Positions 25,815-35,431 of a DNA stretch of 64,000 nt are shown in pieces. Each line of letters starts with the position of its first letter. The stretch's first letter is position 1. Origin of the DNA: Candidatus Methanomethylophilaceae archaeon (lineage in GTDB: Archaea; Thermoplasmatota; Thermoplasmata; Methanomassiliicoccales; Methanomethylophilaceae). The translations under genes and the position numbers were made by a program. The notes under the pieces are model-generated. The model made no database searches. It worked only from the letters and a program-made list of their open reading frames with translations, and was not told where the DNA came from. The stretch covers positions 35,520 through 99,519 of the forward strand of contig JAFWTC010000027.1 in the NCBI GenBank assembly GCA_017519045.1, given 5' to 3'.

Positions 25815-28049
25815 ATGGAAATCAAGGAATGGCTGGGAGAGGACAATCAGCTGGGCGTGGACATCTGGGAGAAGAAGTATTGCCATAGGGGTGAGAGCTT
25901 CGACCAATGGCTGGACCGCATCAGCGCTGGAGACGCCAAGGTAAGGAAGCTGATGGAGGAGAAGAAGTTCCTGTTCGGAGGAAGGATCCTAGCCAACAGG
26001 GGCCTTAAGAACAGCGGCCTCAAGATCACCCTTTCCAACTGCTACGTCCTGTCCTCGCCGGAGGATTCCATCGAATCCATCTTCGAAACCGCCGGAAAGC
26101 TCGCCCGCACGTTCAGCTATGGCGGAGGGGCGGGCATAGACATATCCAAGCTGGCCCCTCGCGGAGCCAGGATCAACAACACGGCCTCCCAGACCTCCGG
26201 GGCCGTCTCGTTCACCGACCTCTATTCCATGGTGACCGGGCTGATCGGCCAGCATGGCCGCCGCGGAGCGCTCATGCTCACCATCTCGTGCGAGCACCCG
26301 GACATGGAGGAGTTCATGGCGGTGAAGACCGACCTAGAGAGGGTCACGAAGGCCAACATGTCCATCCGCATGACCGACGAGTTCATGGAGGCGGTCCGCG
26401 ACAGGAAGACCTTCACCCAGAGGTTCTACCGTCCCGAGAGCGAGGAGCACATAGTCAAAGAAATCAATGCGGCCGAGTTCTTCGCGAAGATGTGCGCCGC
26501 CAACTGGGATTACGGGGAGCCGGGATGCCTGTTCTGGAACAGGATATCCAGCTGGAACCTTCTCAGCGAGTTCCCCGACTACCATTACGAGTCCACCAAC
26601 CCCTGCGCCGAGGAGCCTCTTCCCGCCGGCGGCAGCTGTCTGCTGGGCAGCATGAATCTGGCGGCGTTCGTCGAGGGCGGCGTGTTCCAGATGGACGACT
26701 TCAAGGAGGCCGTCAGGATCTGCGTCCGCGCCTTGAACGACGTCCTGGACGAGGGGCTCCCCCTCCATCCCCTGCAGGAGCAGAGGGAGTCCGTCAGGGA
26801 CTGGAGGCAGATCGGGCTCGGCATCATGGGTCTGGCCGACATGCTGATCGGTCTCGGATACAGATACGGTTCGATGGAGGCCGCCGACTTCTGCAACAAG
26901 CTAGGAAAGATAATGGCGGACACGGCGATGAACGAGTCCGCCTTGATGGCCAAGGAGCTAGGAATGTTCCCCAAGTGCGTTCCCCAGCAGATCGTGGACT
27001 CCGCCTACTTCAGGGAGAACGCGTCCGAGGAGACCAAGGAGCTCGTCCTGAAGTACGGCCTCAGGAACTCCCAGCTCCTCACCATAGCCCCGACGGGGAC
27101 CTTGTCCACCATGATAGGCATCTCCGGCGGGATCGAGCCGATATTCGCCATCTCCTACGAGAGAAGGACGACGTCCCTATCGGACCATGACGAGTACTAC
27201 AAGGTCTATACCCCGGTAGTACAGGCGTACATGGACGCGCACCCGGAGGTAAGGACGGAGGAGGACCTTCCGGACATCTTCGTCACAGCGCAGAACCTCG
27301 ACTATCGTGAGAGGATCGACATGCAGGCCACTTGGCAGAAGCACATCGACGCCTCCATATCCTCGACGGTCAATCTTCCGGTGGAGTTCCCGCAGGAGAG
27401 CGTGTATGACATCTACATGTACGCGTGGGAGTCCGGATGCAAGGGCGTCACCGTGTTCAGGGACGGCTGCAAGAGGCTGGGGATACTCTCCACGAAGAGC
27501 TCCGAGAAGACGCCCGAACCCGAGAAGGCGGAGGAGCCGAGGAAGAAGCTGGTCATGAGGGCGGTCAACGACAACGTAGTCGGCAAGAAGCGCAAGCTGA
27601 TGACCGGCTGCGGAAGCCTCCATTGCACTGCGTTCTTCGACCCCGACACCGGCGATCTGGTGGAGGCCTATCTCAATAAGGGATCGACGGGAGGATGCAA
27701 CAACTTCATGGTCGGGCTGTCCAGGATGATATCCCTGGCGGCCAGGTCCGGATGCGGCGTGGACGCCATAATTGACCAGCTGAAGTCCTGTGGATCCTGT
27801 CCGTCCTACGTGGTCCGCACACACACCAAGAGGGACACCAGCATCGGGTCCTGCTGTCCGATGGCGGTCGGATGGGCCCTTAGGGACATGTACGACGAGA
27901 TGCAGAGCCAGCTCAAGGGCATACCCGAGGCCAAGGACCCCGAGATGTCCAGGGATATCAAGAACCCGTGCCCCAAGTGCGGCGCGGAGCTCGAGTTCCA
28001 GGGCGGATGCAACACCTGTAAGAGCTGCGGATGGTCCAAGTGCGATTGA
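25815..28049 (+). CDS. nrdJ: Adenosylcobalamin-dependent ribonucleoside-diphosphate reductase (class II)
   Basis: The 744-residue class II ribonucleotide reductase makes deoxyribonucleotides with coenzyme B12. The barrel carries LSNCYVLSSPEDS, FSYGGGAGIDIS, the NPCAEEPLP active-site loop and SCLLGSMNL. IAPTGTLSTMIG is also conserved. After residue about 580 comes a TSCPD domain (CGSLHCTAFF...STGGCNNF, SCGSCPSYV). A zinc ribbon ends the protein (CPKCGAEL...CKSCGWSKC). No NrdB is needed. A leader hairpin precedes it and a GC hairpin follows. Confidence 0.96.
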   Translation: MEIKEWLGEDNQLGVDIWEKKYCHRGESFDQWLDRISAGDAKVRKLMEEKKFLFGGRILANRGLKNSGLKITLSNCYVLSSPEDSIESIFETAGKLARTFSYGGGAGIDISKLAPRGARINNTASQTSGAVSFTDLYSMVTGLIGQHGRRGALMLTISCEHPDMEEFMAVKTDLERVTKANMSIRMTDEFMEAVRDRKTFTQRFYRPESEEHIVKEINAAEFFAKMCAANWDYGEPGCLFWNRISSWNLLSEFPDYHYESTNPCAEEPLPAGGSCLLGSMNLAAFVEGGVFQMDDFKEAVRICVRALNDVLDEGLPLHPLQEQRESVRDWRQIGLGIMGLADMLIGLGYRYGSMEAADFCNKLGKIMADTAMNESALMAKELGMFPKCVPQQIVDSAYFRENASEETKELVLKYGLRNSQLLTIAPTGTLSTMIGISGGIEPIFAISYERRTTSLSDHDEYYKVYTPVVQAYMDAHPEVRTEEDLPDIFVTAQNLDYRERIDMQATWQKHIDASISSTVNLPVEFPQESVYDIYMYAWESGCKGVTVFRDGCKRLGILSTKSSEKTPEPEKAEEPRKKLVMRAVNDNVVGKKRKLMTGCGSLHCTAFFDPDTGDLVEAYLNKGSTGGCNNFMVGLSRMISLAARSGCGVDAIIDQLKSCGSCPSYVVRTHTKRDTSIGSCCPMAVGWALRDMYDEMQSQLKGIPEAKDPEMSRDIKNPCPKCGAELEFQGGCNTCKSCGWSKCD

Positions 28050-28070
28050 GGGATGCCGATTGAATGATCG

Positions 28071-28110
28071 GACGCCGGCGGGGCGGAAGGGATGCAGCGC
28101 CGCCGGCGTC
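28071..28110 (+). terminator. Strong GC hairpin after nrdJ
   Basis: GACGCCGGCGG (28071-28081) is perfectly complementary to CCGCCGGCGTC (28100-28110), with an 18-nt loop, 22 nt after the nrdJ stop. It would lie inside the nifD-like frame if that frame were read to its standard stop. Confidence 0.55.
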
Positions 28111-28138
28111 CTCGATGCTTCCATGTCTTGACGCTATA

Positions 28139-28174
28139 ATAACTGCTGTCTGTTATCCCAGTTATAGCAGTTAT
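28139..28174 (-). terminator. Inverted repeat after the nifD-like gene
   Basis: ATAACTGCT (28139-28147) pairs with AGCAGTTAT (28166-28174) across an 18-nt spacer. On the minus strand it contains three 9-nt units beginning ATAAC. It lies just past the CGA at 28181-28183. Confidence 0.4.
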
Positions 28175-28180
28175 CTTCAC

Positions 28181-29302
28181 TCGATTGAAGAGGGCGTCCA
28201 ACAGGTACATCGCTCCCTCCAGCCCCATCAGCGGCTTCTTCAGGAAGTCGGATCCGTATGATGAAGGGAATCCTATGTCCACCCCTTTCCCGCATCCGCC
28301 TGACGCCTCCTCAAGGCGCGCCATGTCGCCGGGCGCAAAGAGGAAGTCCGGGCGGTCGCCGCATTCGACCATTCCGAACGAGTCCGTAAGCCAATCGCGG
28401 AGCGGAACGCTGGTGGATTCGGGGGCGACGATGCTGAACGTGGAACCTGTCAAATCCTTTCCCGACGCGACCACCCCGTCGTAGCCGCGCCTCCTGCTCT
28501 TCTTCAGCATGGACAGCCCATGGGTCAGCGGCCTCCCTGTGGCGTCCTCGATGCGGCGCATCAGCTCCTCTGTCGCGTCGAATCCTATCGGGCATTTTCC
28601 GATTGAGATCGAAGGTATCCCGTAGGTCTTCTCGTAAAGCGCAGCCGTCTCGCGGGCGCATCCTGGATCGATGATGATGTTGAACGATGAATTCGCCGAT
28701 CTTTCGATCTCTGAAACCGTGCATCCCGCGCCCAGGGTGCATGCGACATCGAATCCGGCATCCTTCAGGAGGTGCGACAATTCGTGGCGGAAGCTGCCCC
28801 AATCCTTGTGCATGATGCTCAGGCCGAGGATGTTCACGGATTCCGGGCGCTTGGTTCCGCCCGCCGGGGACAGGAATCCGAGGATATTCGACATGCATCT
28901 GTCGAAGCCCCCGTAGGCGTCAGGCGGCAAGAGGTCGGATTCCAACGTCATGATTCTTTCGCGGCTTCCGGCAAGACGCTCGAGGTCGTCGCCGACGATC
29001 GAGACTCCGGGAGAGCACATGACGGCTATGAGTCCGTATCCTTCTTCATTGACATGTTGAAGCGTGTCGGACAGTTTCTTCGCAGTATCGGCGTAGTAGT
29101 CTTCGGGCCTGACGTCAGTGTACGGCATCGCCGAGTCGCCGGCATAGAATCTTCCGTCGCGCGGTTCTGAACGAACCAGGAGCTTCTGCGAGATCATCAG
29201 GCCTTTCCTGCATCCGTTCTGGCCGTGGAGGACGACCGTGGCGTCCGTGATGCCTTGGACCCCCATAGCCGCTCCTATGAATCCGTTCGGTTCAAGCGTC
29301 AT
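28181..29302 (-). CDS. Nitrogenase component-1-like protein (NifD/CfbD-like)
   Basis: This 373-residue protein of the nitrogenase component 1 superfamily starts one base after the stop of the NifH-fusion gene. Cluster-type Cys residues are Cys31 in VLHGQNGC and Cys96 in VMCSPGVSIVGDD. The middle Cys of the usual trio is replaced (Tyr61/Asp63 region). The fold ends GLEGAMYLLDALFN, and the next codon is CGA (28181-28183). The standard stop is TGA at 27806-27808, which would add 125 residues across two hairpins and the nrdJ 3' end. It likely forms a heteromer with the component-1 half of the fusion protein. The substrate is unknown. Confidence 0.8.
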
Positions 29303-29303
29303 C

Positions 29304-31439
29304 TCAGTCCCTCCATGAGCGCCATCCCTCCTTGCGGGAGGACATCACCATTCCGTACGCCCTCCTCGCCAGATCGGCCGCTGCCAGATGGGTGGCCCAG
29401 GCCCCTGGCCTTTCCATTCTGCAAGGGAGGCCGGCGATTCCGACGCAGTCGATTGTCAAATCGGACTTCATCTCATCCAATGCTTTCTTCAGCGACTGGA
29501 CGTCAGGGAATCCTTTGGCTTGTCCTGCTTTTTCCTTGAATTGATCCAAGGTCATGAATTCCACTCCGCATCCGCAATCGGAAAGGGTCTCCCCTATCCA
29601 GGAGTCCAGGGACATGTCAATCGTGACCACGGTCGCTCTTCTTCCTTGCAATGCCGCTGAATACTTGGAAACGGCGTCCTTGTATTCCTTTTTCACTTGC
29701 TTAGCAGTCTCGGACAAATCGTATTTTACGATGGAAGACAGCTCTTCCAGCCAGGCGAGGGTCTGGTATAGGCCGCGAGGGACGGCATGCTCCATGACGC
29801 GTATGCCTTTTTCAGACAGCATGCGCCCGACGGAGACGCAGTCCCTGCTCATTTCGGCCAGGACCGCCGGTCCGTAGCGCTTGGCCCTCACGATGTCCGA
29901 TACCCCGCAATCGTCTAGGAATCCGGGGCCGAGGAACAATCCGCCCATGGCGAGAAGCGAAGAAAGATACTCCCTGTTGCGTCCCTTGTTGAATTCGATG
30001 AAGGTGTCGTCGGCCACGTTGATGAACCTGTCCATCGGTTCGAGGGCCGGGTCTATCAGGGAGGAAAGGGCGCGGATCGCTTCCAAATGGGCATCGAAGC
30101 CGGAATCCACGCGGTTGGCGTCGACGAACAGGACGCGGGCGCCCGGGTGCGACCTTTCTACTTCCTCGATCGCGTTTTCGCAATCGTCTCCAATCATTCC
30201 AGGGAGGCAGGTCGATATCACCAGCATGATGGGGTTATCCTCCGCCAAGTCGTTCAATACCGCCTTCAGTCTTTCCGACCCTCCGAGAACCGAGCTCTCT
30301 GGATCCATGTTAGTGCAGAGGACGTTGTTTCCTGCCGACAAGCACGATGAGGGATCCGAAATCGAATGCAGGATCCTTTCCTTGGATATCTCGCGGAGCA
30401 TCGTGTATCCGCAGGATGCGGTTCCATGAATGACGACGGGGATGTCCATCACTTTGCCGCCCTCCATCACGGCCGCCACCGGGCCCTTACCGATTCTTCT
30501 CGGAGGGACGAATACGGGAATCGCCGTGTCGTTTCCTTTTTCAATAACGGGGGAGGCACGGTACAGCCCGCGCCCTTCGATCGTCCCCGAGGAATACAGG
30601 AGATCCATCTGCTCGGAGGTCAAAGGGGTCGGCGGAACGAGTGACGCGGGATCGACGGACAGCAGGGCGGAGACGAGTTCATGCATGGATTTCGCCTCGG
30701 ACGAATCCGGAAACATCTCCGATAGCACGCGCCCCTCCTTCTCCGCCATCGAGAACAGCTCAGACCTTTGGATGGAGCAGAGAATCGGCACTCCGACGGC
30801 TTCGGAGAAGCATTCCGCAAGCCTGTCCTCGTCGGCGACTCCGCGACGGTTCAGGACGATTCCCGCGACACGGCCTCTTCCGTCCTCGAAGGACAGGGCG
30901 CCTTTCAGTATGTTGTTGGCCGCGAACAGGGACATGTACTCCCCGGATGTGACTATCAGCACGATGTCGGAGTTTTCCGGACGCATCGGGACGGCGAAGC
31001 CTCCGCATACCACGTCTCCCAGGACGTCGTATACCACCATGTCGGCACACAGACTGTCGCTTCCCATCCTTTTCAAGGTCTGGAACATGCTGATTATCCC
31101 TTTGCCGGCGCATCCCACGCCCGGCCTGGGACCGCCCGCCTCCACGCAGAGGACTCCTCCTGTGCCTTCAGACACGATGTCCTCGAGACGCCGTTTGGAC
31201 GGAGGCACCGCGTGGATGTACTCGGTCACCGTCCGGTGTCCGCGCCCGCCTAGGAGCGAACGGGTGGAGTCGCATTTCGGGTCGCAGCCTATCTGGAGGA
31301 CGCGAAGCCCCAGGGACGCGGCCGCATAGGAGAGGTTGGACGAAACGGTCGATTTTCCGATTCCGCCCTTGCCGTATATAGCCAACTTCAAGGTATCCCG
31401 AATCTTCGTTTCCTTCCATAGATTTAAAAGAGACGTCAT
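29304..31439 (-). CDS. NifH-component 1 fusion protein of a nitrogenase-like system
   Basis: Residues about 18-285 are a complete Fe protein: Walker [17 protein letters not shown], and both 4Fe-4S Cys ligands (Cys110 in PGVGCAGKG, Cys145 in [11 protein letters not shown]). Residues about 330-700 are a component-1 domain with Cys343 (HGTASCGY), Cys375 ([17 protein letters not shown]) and Cys411 ([11 protein letters not shown]). Reductase and catalytic half are normally separate proteins; here they are joined and followed by a NifD-like gene. CfbC/CfbD of F430 synthesis are separate, so this is probably another nitrogenase-like enzyme. The start is uncertain: I use ATG 31439, but a TTG at 31389-31391 matches the NifH N-terminus and follows a TATA-like TTTTAAAT. 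Confidence 0.85.
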   Translation of the reverse strand: MTSLLNLWKETKIRDTLKLAIYGKGGIGKSTVSSNLSYAAASLGLRVLQIGCDPKCDSTRSLLGGRGHRTVTEYIHAVPPSKRRLEDIVSEGTGGVLCVEAGGPRPGVGCAGKGIISMFQTLKRMGSDSLCADMVVYDVLGDVVCGGFAVPMRPENSDIVLIVTSGEYMSLFAANNILKGALSFEDGRGRVAGIVLNRRGVADEDRLAECFSEAVGVPILCSIQRSELFSMAEKEGRVLSEMFPDSSEAKSMHELVSALLSVDPASLVPPTPLTSEQMDLLYSSGTIEGRGLYRASPVIEKGNDTAIPVFVPPRRIGKGPVAAVMEGGKVMDIPVVIHGTASCGYTMLREISKERILHSISDPSSCLSAGNNVLCTNMDPESSVLGGSERLKAVLNDLAEDNPIMLVISTCLPGMIGDDCENAIEEVERSHPGARVLFVDANRVDSGFDAHLEAIRALSSLIDPALEPMDRFINVADDTFIEFNKGRNREYLSSLLAMGGLFLGPGFLDDCGVSDIVRAKRYGPAVLAEMSRDCVSVGRMLSEKGIRVMEHAVPRGLYQTLAWLEELSSIVKYDLSETAKQVKKEYKDAVSKYSAALQGRRATVVTIDMSLDSWIGETLSDCGCGVEFMTLDQFKEKAGQAKGFPDVQSLKKALDEMKSDLTIDCVGIAGLPCRMERPGAWATHLAAADLARRAYGMVMSSRKEGWRSWRD

Positions 31440-31594
31440 CTGTAATCCGATTACGCTTGCCTTTTGCGGAATCCGATGTGCATGTATTATAACCAACGTG
31501 GAGATATCATTACGGAACGTGTAGCGATAAGTCCTGTTCTTTAACTGCATGGAGACGACCGAGCTCCTTCAATTTGAACTCAGACAGGCCCGCG

Positions 31595-32092
31595 TCAGGC
31601 CAACGCCTGCTCGTTCCTCTTCATGTTTTGGTTCAGCATCCACGACAGGAGCAGCGCCACGCCTGCGCCTGAGATAATTGAGGTGGCCAGCCTCGACATT
31701 GGAAAATCGCCGGATCCCGTCTCGACGATCCACTCGACGACCGTAGCCGACATCAGGGCGACGGCGATAACGAGGATTCTCCTTGAATGAAGGCGTTCCG
31801 CCACGGGGATGCATGCGGCGGCTCCTGCAGAGAAGCCCGCCAGCAGTCCCAGGTCTCTGATGCATACGGGCATCTGCGACCCGTTTAGAACGAAGCATCT
31901 GTCCTCCATCTGATGGCACAGCAGGTCTCCCAGGAAATAGGCGATGTCAGAAGGCCCCCAGCTGTGGTCGATGTACATGGGGGAGCCGTCCAGGCCCAGA
32001 TACGTTCCTTCCGGAGCCAGGAGCGGGGAGACCACGAAAAGGAATGCAAGAAACCCCGTCATGGACGAAAGCACGATCAGGACACGTCTCAT
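31595..32092 (-). CDS. DUF2085 membrane protein
   Basis: This 165-residue protein has an N-terminal helix and three or more later membrane helices. The DUF2085 signature is clear: GDLLCHQMEDRCFVLNG followed by QMPVCIRDLGLL. The conserved Cys and His residues suggest metal or disulfide chemistry, but the function is unknown. The ATG at 32092 is chosen because the longer frame overlaps the divergent promoter. It may be cotranscribed with the NifH-fusion gene 155 nt downstream. Confidence 0.82.
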   Translation of the reverse strand: MRRVLIVLSSMTGFLAFLFVVSPLLAPEGTYLGLDGSPMYIDHSWGPSDIAYFLGDLLCHQMEDRCFVLNGSQMPVCIRDLGLLAGFSAGAAACIPVAERLHSRRILVIAVALMSATVVEWIVETGSGDFPMSRLATSIISGAGVALLLSWMLNQNMKRNEQALA

Positions 32093-32133
32093 CAGATACC
32101 CCCGCGACGGCGGGTCGAGGAAACACAGCCACA

Positions 32134-32141
32134 GATTTAAC
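32134..32141. promoter_or_regulatory. TATA box for the Fe-S nuclease-like gene
   Basis: GATTTAAC is centred 26 nt before the ATG at 32163. Its near-palindromic TTTAA could also serve the divergent DUF2085 gene. Confidence 0.45.
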
Positions 32142-32162
32142 CTATGCCGTAGATTAGCGCGC

Positions 32163-33311
32163 ATGCCTGTCATGTCGTTCGATGACATCCGGAAGTACCG
32201 CAGGTGCCCCCGCGCCTACCGTCTCTCCGTCGTATCCGACGACTGGAGGCTTTCGCTGTCCGAGTGCATGGACATCTCCCTGCGTCGGACCATCGCCCGT
32301 GCCGACGGCAGGCGCGTGCTTGGGCACCCGGTCCTCAAGGACGAGGCCCTGGCCATGTTCAGGGACGAATGGGACGAATGCGTCCAGGATTCCCTCGCAG
32401 GCGACGGGCAGGACCCCATGGAGTACTTCAGGCGCGGGGCCAGGTGCATCGAGCGGTTCGTGGAGTTCACCAAGAATTCCGACGGGTCGGAATTGATGTC
32501 CTTCGACGTTCGCGGCGTCCAGAACCTTCCTTACGGCCGCTCGGTCAGGATCAGGGTGGACGAGGTGTACCGCAGAGGCGATTCCGCCGTCATCTGCAAG
32601 TATGTGACCGAGCCGTTCGAATCTGCATCCGCGGGAATCACCGATGAGGACGAGTCCCTGGTCTCGGCCCTCTGGGCCGTGTACAGCCTTCCGGGGATAG
32701 AGAGGGTGGTCCTCCAGTGGAGGTACCTGTCCACGGGGGAGGAGAGGGAATGCCGCGTCAGGAAGCAGTCAATGGACGAGGCGGTGGAGAACCTGTCGAG
32801 GGAGATGGCCGACATGTCCTCGGACAAGTCGTTCCCGCCGAGGCCTTCCGAAAGCTGCTCGCTGTGCCCGCACAGGAATCTATGCGATTCCTATCAGACG
32901 ACTGTGTCGGATTCAGTTCCAGACCGTCAGGAGATGGACAGGGTTCTGGCGGAGTATGCCGATCTGGATGAGAAGATCGTGGCCCTGAGCAGCCGTGTTG
33001 AGATGCTGAAAGGCCGCAGGGAGGCGCTCAAGGAGAGGATAGTGGCCTATTCGGATTCCGTGCGCCGCGACGCGGTCTACGGGGACGGCGTGGTCGTCGA
33101 CATCCGCCGCTACAAGAGGGCGGAGCTGCCCAAGGACAAGACGGCGGTGATCTCCAGGTTGAAGGAGACCGGACAGTACGGTTCGCTGAGCATGGTGAAC
33201 TATTCCCGCCTCCGTTCCGACATCATACGCGGCGTCGCGGATCCCGAGATAGCCAAGATGGCCACGATAATCCCCGACATCAGGGTGAGGGTCCGCAGGC
33301 GCAGCGGTTGA
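32163..33311 (+). CDS. PD-(D/E)XK nuclease-family protein with Fe-S cluster cysteines
   Basis: This 382-residue Cas4/RecB-like protein has an N-terminal Cys (IRKYRRCPRAYRL) and a C-terminal CSLCPHRNLC. Together they give the four cysteines that hold a 4Fe-4S cluster in Cas4 and AddB. The core has RIRVDEV, but the position of the usual D/E-x-K motif reads VICKY, so catalysis is doubtful. A coiled segment (about 270-310) and a C-terminal module follow. No CRISPR or recombination gene is nearby. The start is set by the TATA box 26 nt upstream; a second ATG lies three codons in. Confidence 0.7.
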   Translation: MPVMSFDDIRKYRRCPRAYRLSVVSDDWRLSLSECMDISLRRTIARADGRRVLGHPVLKDEALAMFRDEWDECVQDSLAGDGQDPMEYFRRGARCIERFVEFTKNSDGSELMSFDVRGVQNLPYGRSVRIRVDEVYRRGDSAVICKYVTEPFESASAGITDEDESLVSALWAVYSLPGIERVVLQWRYLSTGEERECRVRKQSMDEAVENLSREMADMSSDKSFPPRPSESCSLCPHRNLCDSYQTTVSDSVPDRQEMDRVLAEYADLDEKIVALSSRVEMLKGRREALKERIVAYSDSVRRDAVYGDGVVVDIRRYKRAELPKDKTAVISRLKETGQYGSLSMVNYSRLRSDIIRGVADPEIAKMATIIPDIRVRVRRRSG

Positions 33312-33345
33312 TTCTTCGGAAAAACCGTGGTTTTATAAGGAAAAA

Positions 33346-33354
33346 ATTTAAATA
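33346..33354 (+). promoter_or_regulatory. TATA box for the MFS transporter gene
   Basis: ATTTAAATA is centred 24 nt before the ATG at 33374. A second candidate, TTTTATAAG, lies at 33331-33339. Confidence 0.5.
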
Positions 33355-33373
33355 ATGGATTACAGCGGCAGCC

Positions 33374-34786
33374 ATGTCCCTGCTCGAGGTCACCGATAGG
33401 AAGAGGAAGATCATATTCCTCAACATCGTAGTCATCTGCACGGCGACGTCGATGATGAGCACCGCGCTCGCCACGGCCATTCCCAGCATATCGGCCGCAT
33501 TGGACATCAGCGACTCGCTCACACAGTGGCTGACGAGCGGATACATGCTCGTCATGGGAGTCATGATGCCCGCTTCCGCCTTCTTCGTGAAGCGGTTCCC
33601 TACCAAGTCTCTCTACACGGCTACGGTCCTGACCTTCGTGGTCGGAATGGTCATAGACCTGTTCGCTGGGGACTTCACGACCCTCATGCTGGGGAGGATC
33701 CTCCAGGCGGCCGCCAATGGAATCCTGATGTCGATGGCTCAGGTGGTCCTCCTTACGATATACGTCAAGGAGAGGCACGGGACCGTCCTCGGATGGTACG
33801 GGCTTTCCATGTCCGCGGCCCCCATCATAGCGCCCACCATAGCAGGGGTCATGATCAACCTGTTCGGATGGAGGGGGGCGTTCTACCTTCCGCTGATAAT
33901 CGCAGTCATATCACTAGCGATCACGCTGGTCAGCATGGTGGACATCGTCGACGTCAGTAAGATGCCGTTCGACACGTTCTCCTTCGTGACCTGCGCCATG
34001 ATGTTCGGCGGACTGACCTTGGGCGTCAGCGGGCTCACGGCTTCCGATCCCTTCGGACCGATGACCTTCATCCCCCTCGCCATAGGCGCCGTAGGGGCGG
34101 CCGTGTTCATACGCAGGCAGCTCCGCATCGAGAAGCCGTTTCTGGAGCTCAGGCTGTTCCGTACCCGTCAGTTCGCCCTTTCCGTGGTTTGCGGGATGCT
34201 CTACTACGTGGTGGTGATGGGATACTCGATAATGATGCCCGTCTGCTACCAGAAGTGCTACGGGTACGACCCGGCCATGTCGGGGCTGTTCATCCTTCCA
34301 AGCGCATTGTTCTGCGCAGTGATGTCTCCGATCGCGGGAAGGATCTACGACAACCACGGGATACGCAAGCCGATGATCGTCAACATGGCTTTCTGCCTGG
34401 CGGCGTGCATCGGAATGGCGCTGGTGGGGATAGACTCGAGCATAATCATCCCGGTCTTCCTCGGGTCCGTCATAGGAATCTCCGGCTGCATGGTCATGCC
34501 GATGACGACCTGGGGGGTGAACAGCGTGGATGCGGCCCATAGGCCGGACGCCACGGCCCTGATAAACTCCCTGAGGACGGTGGCAGGAGCATTGGGAATG
34601 TCAGTGGTCATGGGCATAGTCTCGCTCGTGGCCGGGGACAGGCTGCCGGTCGACGCGGCCACTATGGACGGGATACACGTCTCGTTCGCGCTGATGGCGG
34701 GAATAAGCGTGGCCTTGATCGCCCTCACGATGTTCGCCAGGAGCTCCAACGACCGCGTTTCCGGCGGATCTTCAAGAAGACCTTGA
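33374..34786 (+). CDS. MFS drug/proton antiporter, DHA2 (EmrB/QacA) family
   Basis: The 470-residue protein has 13-14 hydrophobic helices. It carries the DHA2 motif near helix 1 (VVICTATSMMSTALATAIPSI) and helix 2 (LTQWLTSGYMLVMGVMMP), motif A-like GRILQAAANG and motif C-like SAAPIIAPTIAG. It likely exports hydrophobic drugs or metabolites with proton antiport. It is a single-gene unit; its 3' end overlaps the convergent LRR gene by 15 nt. Confidence 0.9.
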   Translation: MSLLEVTDRKRKIIFLNIVVICTATSMMSTALATAIPSISAALDISDSLTQWLTSGYMLVMGVMMPASAFFVKRFPTKSLYTATVLTFVVGMVIDLFAGDFTTLMLGRILQAAANGILMSMAQVVLLTIYVKERHGTVLGWYGLSMSAAPIIAPTIAGVMINLFGWRGAFYLPLIIAVISLAITLVSMVDIVDVSKMPFDTFSFVTCAMMFGGLTLGVSGLTASDPFGPMTFIPLAIGAVGAAVFIRRQLRIEKPFLELRLFRTRQFALSVVCGMLYYVVVMGYSIMMPVCYQKCYGYDPAMSGLFILPSALFCAVMSPIAGRIYDNHGIRKPMIVNMAFCLAACIGMALVGIDSSIIIPVFLGSVIGISGCMVMPMTTWGVNSVDAAHRPDATALINSLRTVAGALGMSVVMGIVSLVAGDRLPVDAATMDGIHVSFALMAGISVALIALTMFARSSNDRVSGGSSRRP

Positions 34787-35431
34787 CGATATTTCGGACA
34801 TCAGCATGCTGGTGACGGCAACCCTTCCGGACCTGGCCGACCTTTCAAGGAGGCGGCGCAGGTCTTCGACTGTCATCGTGCCTGCGGAGATGAGCTCGCG
34901 AAGGGCGGAGGCGTCGTTGGATGACGCGGCGCGTTCCGCCCTCGGCATTATCCTGTCCGAGACGAAGCGCCTGTACCAATCCTCGTCATCCTTCGAAAGC
35001 CCGACCGGCCTCCTGAGCCTGTCCAGGGCGGTCTCCAGCGTGAGTCCGGATCCGAACCCCCTCATCGCCTTGTCGAATTCCGGGAATCCCATCGGGAACC
35101 CTCCCTTGAACTCGAACGAGTACCCGTCTCCGAACACTAGGGAGCAGTCGCACGGAGCGACGAGACGGAATCCTGAGAACGTCTCGACGTTGCCGCCGTA
35201 TTCTATCCTGGATATCCCTGTGGAGCCCTCGAACGCCTCCTGGTCGATGCGTATTACGGAAGACGGTATCCTGACCGTCCTTCCCTGATGGGATTCGTTG
35301 AGGAACCTGGGTCCGATCGAGGCTACCGGCAGGCCGTCTATGAATCCAGGGACTTCAACAACCTTGTCGACCGACGTTATCCTGGTAATCTCGGCCCCGT
35401 CGCCTGTCTTCCGATATTCGGTGCGCTGCAT
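34772..35431 (-). CDS. BspA-type leucine-rich-repeat protein
   Basis: The 219-residue product starts with one or two BspA-type LRR units (GAEITRITSVDKVVEVPGFIDGLPVASIG, then VRIPSSVIRIDQEAFEGSTGISRIEYGG). A charged helical C-terminal half follows, without repeats. No signal peptide is seen. It overlaps the upstream AAA gene by 14 nt if that gene ends at CGA 35418 (77 nt by the standard code). It may be the last gene of the VWA-AAA-LRR set. Confidence 0.65.
   Translation of the reverse strand: MQRTEYRKTGDGAEITRITSVDKVVEVPGFIDGLPVASIGPRFLNESHQGRTVRIPSSVIRIDQEAFEGSTGISRIEYGGNVETFSGFRLVAPCDCSLVFGDGYSFEFKGGFPMGFPEFDKAMRGFGSGLTLETALDRLRRPVGLSKDDEDWYRRFVSDRIMPRAERAASSNDASALRELISAGTMTVEDLRRLLERSARSGRVAVTSMLMSEISSRSS

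Noticed and set aside
28181..31439. Assignment of the nitrogenase-like pair to CfbC/CfbD (F430 synthesis)
   Set aside because: CfbC and CfbD are separate proteins with one type of component-1 subunit; here there are two different component-1 domains and a fusion. It remains possible only as a divergent variant.
32163..33311. Cas4 as evidence of a CRISPR locus
   Set aside because: No repeat array or other cas gene is visible in the window.
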